A stretch of DNA of 10,031 nt from an uncultured Ruminococcus sp. (GTDB lineage Bacteria > Bacillota > Clostridia > Oscillospirales > Ruminococcaceae), in contig CAMHMM010000047.1 of the NCBI GenBank assembly GCA_946186215.1, positions 1 to 10,031 of the forward strand, read 5' to 3'. Numbering within the stretch: the first letter of the stretch is position 1; every line of letters begins with the position of its first letter. The position numbers and the translations under genes are program-made. The notes below the pieces were generated by a model that was given only the letters and a program-made list of their open reading frames with translations, was not told the origin of the DNA and did no database searches. Shown piece after piece: positions 5,701-10,031 of the stretch.

Positions 5701-8188
5701 CAAGGAATACCGCGCTGAATATGCAAAAGCGCTGATGCTCGTCGGAAATACGAACACTCGTATAAGCGGATATTACCCCAATTTTGAAGCTCTTCTCAGT
5801 GCCATTGACAATGACTTTTATGCATCCTCGCCCACTGAGAACTACACTGTTATTCTCGACGGGAACATGGCACCCGACAAATTCACCCTTCCTGCAAAGC
5901 TCAAAGGCAGACTCAGCATAAACGGAAGCGGAAATGAGCTCACCCTCCCCGGCGTTACAACACTTTCCCCTAAGTTCAGCCTTGTTTTTGAGAATATCAG
6001 GATCAGCAATGTAAATCCCAGAACAGGAAAGGATGTTCTCCTTTCGATCAGCGTTCCCGCGGGAAAGAACCTTACACTGCTAAACGGCTTTGAATGTGAC
6101 TGCATCTCAAAGGTATCTGGTACGAATACCTCTCAGCTTTATCTCTCCGCCGCTGCTGAGCTGCACACGAATGATATATCCGGCTTTAGCCTGATAAACA
6201 GCGGAACAATATATGTAAGCGGTAAGCTCACAGGCACTGACCTTGTCAGCGAATGCACGATAAACCTTACCGGTGCATCCACAGCCTGCAGCGCACAGAT
6301 AAAAAGGCTCACAAACTGCAGATTCAATCTTGTTTCATCCGGTACAGACAATAAGGGGAACCACAAAATACCCAAGCTTACATTTACCGAGATAACAAAC
6401 GGCTCCACCATCGGTATCTGTATCACCGACAGCACTCTTGCTCCCGTTGTTATCCCCGAGGGACAGCAGCTGGCAAACGGCACATCAAAAGCATCCTACA
6501 CCAACAATATCACCGTACTCAACGAAACAGCACTTCACAGCAGTGATATAAAGGCATTTCTCTACGGAACAGAATACCGCGCACAATATGCAAAGGCATT
6601 CTATCTTGAATGTACCAATCTGAGCATCTGCGGTGAATATCCCGACCTTGAAACACTGTTTTCAGCTATAAGCAACGATACGGTATATAATACAAGACCA
6701 TATGAAACCTACTCGATAACCATGCTCTGTGACTTTGCACCGCAGAAATTCACTCTTCCCACAAAGGCAGGACAGGGACTCGCAATAAACGGCGGAGGTC
6801 ACACACTGATCCTCCCCGGAGTTACATCGCTTTCGCCACAGTACGGACTGGCTCTTGCGGATATGAAGCTTGAAAACCGCAATTTCAGCACAGGCAAGGC
6901 TGTTGATCTGTCCATAAGATCATCCAATGCCAATATCATACTTGACAGAGTGGATACAGAATGCATCGCTGCTCTTTCGGGAAGTGCAAAAACAAAGCTT
7001 TATCTCACCAATTGCGGTGATATAAGCGCAGAGGTATCTAATTTCGGCACAGCAATAATCAGCGGCAGTGATCTCAAGGTAAAGAAATCCCTGACAGTGA
7101 CGGATCTTGAGCTTAATAACGGCACGCTTACCGCAGCGCCCAAGACGAATATCAGCATCAAGGGAAATATTTACAGTTCCGGCGGATTTATCTGTCTTGA
7201 AAACGGCTTCAAGCCAATAACACTCAACGGCACGGCAGCAGGCGTTGTAACGCTTCTGACGGCAGACGGATATCCGCTGCCGGAGAACACACAAATCCTC
7301 ACTTCGGGCAAAGCTGATCTGAGCTGCTTTGATGTGAGCCTGATCGTTCCAGACGACGGAGTTGAATACAGCCTCACACGCAGACAAAACAGCACAAAGG
7401 TTACACTCAACGGCCAGAAATTCCTGCTGATGAGCGGCATGAACCAGATCAGATTCGCATTCTGGGCCGATCTTGTCGATTACATCGAAAAGGGCTATGC
7501 GATCCCCACCGGAAACTGCTATTATGTGGCTCTTCTGGGTGACTGCAGCACGGGCGGTAAGCTTAATTTCCCCCGCAATAAGAATATCAGCATTTATTCC
7601 TATGACGGCCTGATGCATGATCTGGAATTTAACTCCTTCACATCACCCACAGCAGGAGTTGATCTCAGAAATATCAGACTCTGCTGCGTAAATAATTCAG
7701 GTGTACCTACAAAATACACATTCTCGTCGACAGCAGCAAATACGATGTTCTCCTTTACAGACTGCGACCTTTGCCTTGCAAATGGGATAAATACGCCAAA
7801 ATCATCCGTTAAGATAAGCAATACCGTGTTCACAGGGACGATTTCCTGCACAAACCTTTGTCTTGAAGGGGATGAACCAATACACGGATTCATTGATTCG
7901 CTGACTGCAAACAATATCATCGTAAACAATGCATACAGCACTCCGGTACATCTCAGGCTGAAAACAGGCGGCGCTCACAGATTAAACGGCACCATAAGCG
8001 GCTCTTCACTGCCTCTGTATGTGACTATGACCGATAAAAACGGATATGACAGCGTTCTTCCGAGAGGAACAAATGTTATCATGACAAAATGCGGCATATA
8101 CTATGCAGGTCAGATATACATCACAAACAACGGCGGCCTTATCCCGGTTTATGACAGACAAAGGCTTATAGTTAATGTTATGTATTGA
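2783..8188 (+). CDS. Large secreted protein: transglutaminase-like, three Ig-like domains, duplicated beta-rich modules
   Basis: This is an exported 1801-residue protein. Residues 1-27 are a Sec signal peptide (basic MNIRKR start, hydrophobic core, AFA cleavage site). Residues 28-110 are an acidic Asp/Glu/Ser/Thr linker. A helical segment (about 160-270) precedes a transglutaminase-like domain with a Cys-His-Asp triad: C373 (in AVCNGYA), H399 (in THAWN) and D414 (in FDVTW). Such domains act as peptidases or crosslinkers, often on cell-wall or surface proteins. Three group-3 bacterial Ig-like domains follow (about 482-557, 560-633 and 637-715), each with an F.DG or similar turn and a G.KT.T..Y strand. 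The rest (724-1801) is rich in beta strand, Asn, Thr and Ser and built from about four divergent long modules, suggesting a beta-helix-like stalk or adhesin. No LPXTG motif, dockerin, SLH domain or C-terminal membrane helix is seen, so surface attachment is unexplained. The start follows a GGGGGTG ribosome site (2771-2777) and a consensus promoter. Substrate and role are unknown; surface adhesion or wall remodelling is an inference. Confidence 0.88.
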   Translation: MNIRKRIISLLTSAAVAANFLSVGAFADIAADDSAVSTEYTITDDTEKDTVTDTDDTPVSDDEASDTDDGSDTDEQNIPADDLPAADASEAAEEDNAAEETIIKDEAYWEKIGEELERRIEEQSPEDDFDTALVPMTDEEYKLVVYGGEPDDSNCESYVSEVWSKPAASYSRYSSSYFYDQLTYVEQRLYDCLYAACDSFLYDVTSDLSTAVVPFDYEAWDNIYHFNNVTGSTYEEKLERVRYIYQKFYYDNPQFYFLSATATYMYSKGTEKKFRWAMPTVQVPKTEKAYRVDYRLGANRSYYSQVINSVSSQWLAIIANESNPLDKQTKIYKLIADNVRYTERRKSDSDKDPTKYTNDQNIAGVFAEGLAVCNGYAMAVSLLCNASGIECITVTSSTHAWNIVNLYGHWYQFDVTWIDGDPDDDHPVAQYNLKWLNKSYATFNANDTAGNHIYRPTWTTGFVLPDTYEDLPSNTTKDQLPESISVSASKNTYSLNEPADYTTISVSGVYSDGGTCDIDINACTISGFDTASAGTKTVTVGYQGLTDTFDINVAYEGELSSIYISLMPDKTEYFVGEEFDITGAKLRLVFKDGTTDMIDITSDMVSGFSSATAGTKTITVKYENAQCTFNVTVKAVAVESIMISKFPKTVYYLYDELDLSGGEITAVFNNGTSEIISMTDPAVAVKGFDSSKPGVKTLTFTYSGKSCTMSVTVSVDPQNAPVTMNGVYYLSLSEALKDIRSGGNYDIVVRKTMTENTITIPKSASSVCISTADGAVIKTSSITANANTILNAVIEAPTAAGTVSVRAAAGKTVIIGHKNSFGSISGTNTSSLIINEDVTAQSVSTFNSVNIAQNAELIITGKLSGITYISGNITLATPSKACTAVVTNISNARFTLTAEKKDNSGKYELPKLTFTAITGKLSIRVADTQGITIKLPEAQPVAWSSTNIPYTGYISVENATEEHSDNIGVFFYNKEYRAEYAKALMLVGNTNTRISGYYPNFEALLSAIDNDFYASSPTENYTVILDGNMAPDKFTLPAKLKGRLSINGSGNELTLPGVTTLSPKFSLVFENIRISNVNPRTGKDVLLSISVPAGKNLTLLNGFECDCISKVSGTNTSQLYLSAAAELHTNDISGFSLINSGTIYVSGKLTGTDLVSECTINLTGASTACSAQIKRLTNCRFNLVSSGTDNKGNHKIPKLTFTEITNGSTIGICITDSTLAPVVIPEGQQLANGTSKASYTNNITVLNETALHSSDIKAFLYGTEYRAQYAKAFYLECTNLSICGEYPDLETLFSAISNDTVYNTRPYETYSITMLCDFAPQKFTLPTKAGQGLAINGGGHTLILPGVTSLSPQYGLALADMKLENRNFSTGKAVDLSIRSSNANIILDRVDTECIAALSGSAKTKLYLTNCGDISAEVSNFGTAIISGSDLKVKKSLTVTDLELNNGTLTAAPKTNISIKGNIYSSGGFICLENGFKPITLNGTAAGVVTLLTADGYPLPENTQILTSGKADLSCFDVSLIVPDDGVEYSLTRRQNSTKVTLNGQKFLLMSGMNQIRFAFWADLVDYIEKGYAIPTGNCYYVALLGDCSTGGKLNFPRNKNISIYSYDGLMHDLEFNSFTSPTAGVDLRNIRLCCVNNSGVPTKYTFSSTAANTMFSFTDCDLCLANGINTPKSSVKISNTVFTGTISCTNLCLEGDEPIHGFIDSLTANNIIVNNAYSTPVHLRLKTGGAHRLNGTISGSSLPLYVTMTDKNGYDSVLPRGTNVIMTKCGIYYAGQIYITNNGGLIPVYDRQRLIVNVMY
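4952..8185 (+). repeat. Internal coding duplications in the secreted protein (four modules)
   Basis: The C-terminal region divides into modules starting near residues 724, 994, 1282 and 1553, each 250-290 residues. Modules 2 and 3 open with ISGYYPNFEALLSAI and ICGEYPDLETLFSAI. Modules 1 and 2 share SGTNTS, PKLTFT.IT and EYRA.YAKA segments. Modules 2 and 3 share KFTLP, INGxGxxLxLPGVT.LSP. The similarity is also visible in the DNA: AAGCTTACATTTAC occurs at about 5514 and again at about 6374, roughly 860 bp apart. Module 4 is the most divergent and keeps mainly the opening. This is a within-gene duplication series, not a mobile repeat. Confidence 0.7.
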
Positions 8189-8378
8189 TAAGACAAAACA
8201 AATACAGGAATGATTTATATGCACCGGCCGTTAATACGGTCGGCAGAATATAATCAATACAGCGATGTCCCACACCTCTGAGGCAGCGCTTTGAAACACA
8301 GGAAAAGAAAGAATCCCAAAGGATCGAAGAAAGAGTCTTCCGCAGAGTGCGGAAAATATCACACAGGAGATGGTTCAG
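8189..8378 (+). other. Intergenic leader of the FGGY kinase with two hairpins
   Basis: There is no gene here. Hairpin 1 (8224-8243) is an 8-bp stem with one G-U pair and a TAAT loop; it has no T-run after it, so it is a poor terminator for the upstream gene. Hairpin 2 (8338-8354) is a perfect TTCCGCA-GAG-TGCGGAA ending 10 nt before the ribosome site, where it could affect translation. A TATAAT (8249-8254) has no recognisable -35 box, and TTGATA (8185-8190) with AATGAT 18 bp on is a weak alternative. The kinase may have its own weak promoter or be read through from the large gene. Confidence 0.4.
8365..8369 (+). promoter_or_regulatory. Ribosome binding site deciding the kinase start
   Basis: AGGAG lies directly against the ATG at 8370, with zero spacing, but 9 nt before the in-frame ATG at 8379. 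The second spacing is functional and the first is not, so translation most likely starts at 8379. Confidence 0.75.
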
Positions 8379-9974
8379 ATGGAAATAACACAACAGATAC
8401 AGGCAGGCAGGACAGCCATCGGTATTGAATTCGGTTCAACGAGGATCAAGGCCGTACTCATCGGAGAGGATCACAAGCCCGCTGCATCAGGCACACATGA
8501 CTGGACAAACAGGCTTGAAAACGGAATATGGACATATTCCAATGAGGATATCATAAACGGTCTGCAAAGCTGCTTTGCATCTCTTATGGAGGATGTAAAT
8601 TCAAAATACGGCGTAGAGCTCACAACAGCTGGCTCTATCGGCATTTCTGCCATGATGCACGGCTACCTTGCCTTTAATGAAAAGGACAGACTGCTGGTAC
8701 CCTTCCGCACATGGAGAAACACCATGACTGAACAGGCCGCAACCGAGCTTACCGACACACTGGGCTTTAATATCCCCCAGCGCTGGAGCATCGCACATCT
8801 CTATCAGGCGATACTCAATAAAGAGCCCCATGTGGCACAGATCCACTCTATCAACACCCTTGCAGGATATGTTCATTTCCTGCTTACAGGCGAATTTGCT
8901 ATCGGTATCGGCGATGCATCGGGAATGTTCCCCGTTGACCCCGTGAACAAGTGCTATAATGCGGCATTTATCGAAAAATTCAACAGCCTTGTCAAGGGTA
9001 AGGAATACACAGACGGCCTTGACCTGAACAGTATTCTCCCCCGCATCGTGCCCGTGGGAGAATGTGCAGGCCGCCTGACAGAAAAGGGCGCAAAGCTCCT
9101 TGATCCCACAGGAAAATTCGGCGCAGGCGTTGCATTCTGTCCCCCCGAGGGCGATGCACAGACCGGCATGGCTGCTACAAACAGCATTGCACCCAGAACA
9201 GGAAATGTCTCAGCAGGCACATCCATATTTGCTATGGCTGTATTGGAGCGCGAGCTTTCAAAGGTCTACAGACAGATCGACATTGTGACCACTCCCTGCG
9301 GCGATCCCGTTGCTATGGTTCACTGCAACAACTGCACCGGTGACCTTGATGCATGGGTTAAGCTTTTCGGTGAAAACCTTAAAATGTTCGGCGTGGAATT
9401 TTCCAAGGCTGAGCTTTACGACAAGCTTTATGCAGCAGCACTTGAAGGCGAAGCAGGCTGCGGCGGCATTGTAAGCTGCAACTATTATTCCGGCGAGCAT
9501 GTTACGGGCTTTACCGAAGGCAGACCTCTGATGATGAGAAATCCCAGTTCCGCATTCAGCATCGCAAATGTTATGCGTTCGCTGGTATATTCGACAATGG
9601 CTACTCTTAAGATCGGCATGGACATACTGATAAACGAGGAAAAGATCACCCTCGACAAGATCTATGCACACGGCGGCCTTTTTAAATCCCCCGTAACGGG
9701 ACAGCGCTTCCTTGCAGCCGCGCTGAACACACCGGTCACCCTGATGGACTCCGCAGCAGAAGGCGGAGCATGGGGCATCGCACTGCTTGCAGCATATGAG
9801 GCAAGAGAGGACAGGTCGCTTACGCTTGCTGATTACCTTGACAAATTCGTATTTGCAGGTACACAGGGAAAGAGTATGCAGCCGGACGAAGGCGATATAA
9901 AGGGCTTCGGCGAATACATGAAGGCATATAAAAAATGCCTTGCCGCAGAAAAGGCAGCTGTGAGTGAAGGCTAA
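8379..9974 (+). CDS. FGGY-family carbohydrate kinase (probable pentulose kinase)
   Basis: FGGY kinases phosphorylate a sugar hydroxyl with ATP in the cytoplasm, typically a ketopentose such as xylulose or ribulose on its way to the pentose phosphate pathway. The 531-residue product has the expected two actin-like lobes. The N-terminal phosphate loop is GIEFGSTRIKA (15-25), with Glu where most family members have Asp. A substrate-side segment is MMHGY. The likely catalytic base is D259 in EGDAQTGM. The second phosphate motif is GNVSAGTS (275-282), and the C-terminal adenosine motif is HGGLFKSPVTGQ (from 431) followed by a Gly/Ala-rich helix. Where many relatives have W-x-D-x-R after the HG motif, this one reads TWRNT, so it belongs to a subgroup distinct from classical XylB. 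From memory, similar proteins occur beside arabinose genes in gut bacteria, which would suggest ribulokinase, but no pentose gene adjoins it here. Start chosen by the AGGAG spacing. A terminator follows 17 bp after the stop. Confidence 0.85.
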   Translation: MEITQQIQAGRTAIGIEFGSTRIKAVLIGEDHKPAASGTHDWTNRLENGIWTYSNEDIINGLQSCFASLMEDVNSKYGVELTTAGSIGISAMMHGYLAFNEKDRLLVPFRTWRNTMTEQAATELTDTLGFNIPQRWSIAHLYQAILNKEPHVAQIHSINTLAGYVHFLLTGEFAIGIGDASGMFPVDPVNKCYNAAFIEKFNSLVKGKEYTDGLDLNSILPRIVPVGECAGRLTEKGAKLLDPTGKFGAGVAFCPPEGDAQTGMAATNSIAPRTGNVSAGTSIFAMAVLERELSKVYRQIDIVTTPCGDPVAMVHCNNCTGDLDAWVKLFGENLKMFGVEFSKAELYDKLYAAALEGEAGCGGIVSCNYYSGEHVTGFTEGRPLMMRNPSSAFSIANVMRSLVYSTMATLKIGMDILINEEKITLDKIYAHGGLFKSPVTGQRFLAAALNTPVTLMDSAAEGGAWGIALLAAYEAREDRSLTLADYLDKFVFAGTQGKSMQPDEGDIKGFGEYMKAYKKCLAAEKAAVSEG

Positions 9975-9991
9975 GCCAAACTAAACAATGA

Positions 9992-10031
9992 AACGGACGG
10001 TATACACCATGATGTATGCCGTCCGTTATTT
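9992..10031 (+). terminator. Intrinsic terminator after the FGGY kinase
   Basis: A 15-bp stem (9992-10006 with 10013-10027; one G-U pair) with a 6-nt CCATGA loop is followed by TATTT at the window edge. It ends transcription of the kinase. The stem is long and GC-rich at its base; the T-run is short but may continue beyond the window. Confidence 0.85.

Noticed and set aside
6920..7618. 232-codon minus-strand ORF within the secreted-protein gene
   Set aside because: It lies wholly inside a continuous, domain-supported gene; it shows no family motif or upstream promoter and is best explained as a shadow frame.
8224..8243. Terminator of the secreted-protein gene
   Set aside because: The hairpin is reasonable but followed by CAGAATATA with no T-run on either strand.
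8370..8378. Start of the FGGY kinase at ATG 8370
   Set aside because: The AGGAG ribosome site touches this ATG with no spacing; ATG 8379 in the same frame has a proper 9-nt gap.

Overview
The window looks like a chromosomal segment of a Gram-positive gut or rumen clostridium (Bacillota, Oscillospiraceae/Ruminococcaceae-like; Ruminococcus is my best guess). The reasons are moderate G+C, strong Shine-Dalgarno sites, textbook sigma-A promoters, and a very large Sec-secreted protein with a transglutaminase-like domain and group-3 bacterial Ig-like domains, a protein style common in those bacteria. This is an inference from style; there is no rRNA or other marker gene here.

Layout. Bases 1-282 are non-coding. 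They hold one partial and one complete copy of a ~100-bp repeat, and a leftward consensus promoter just beyond the end of hypE. Bases 283-2204, minus strand, are a two-gene operon: a two-domain GNAT acetyltransferase, then hypE, joined by a TAATG stop/start overlap and driven by a consensus promoter at 2259-2287. Bases 2288-2686 are four ~100-bp repeats lying end to end, two pointing right and then two pointing left, between two divergent promoters. Bases 2687-2782 are the promoter and leader of the next gene. Bases 2783-8188, plus strand, are a single 1801-codon gene for an exported protein: signal peptide, acidic linker, transglutaminase-like domain with an intact Cys-His-Asp triad, three Ig-like domains, and about 1080 residues of beta-rich sequence built from long internal duplications. 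Bases 8189-8378 hold two hairpins and no gene. Bases 8379-9974 are a FGGY-family sugar (probably pentulose) kinase, followed by a strong intrinsic terminator at the right edge.

How the parts relate. The GNAT-hypE operon and the large secreted protein are transcribed away from the shared repeat block. HypE is a [NiFe]-hydrogenase cofactor maturation enzyme, yet no other hyp or hydrogenase gene is visible. The secreted protein and the sugar kinase have no evident functional link beyond adjacency.

The least explained part is the ~100-bp repeat family. There are six copies, three tandem pairs with core spacings of 99, 100 and 99 bp, and a terminal hairpin whose stem differs between copies by compensatory base changes. 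The hairpin end lies 2-4 nt from the -35 box of both divergent promoters. I do not recognise it as a named element.
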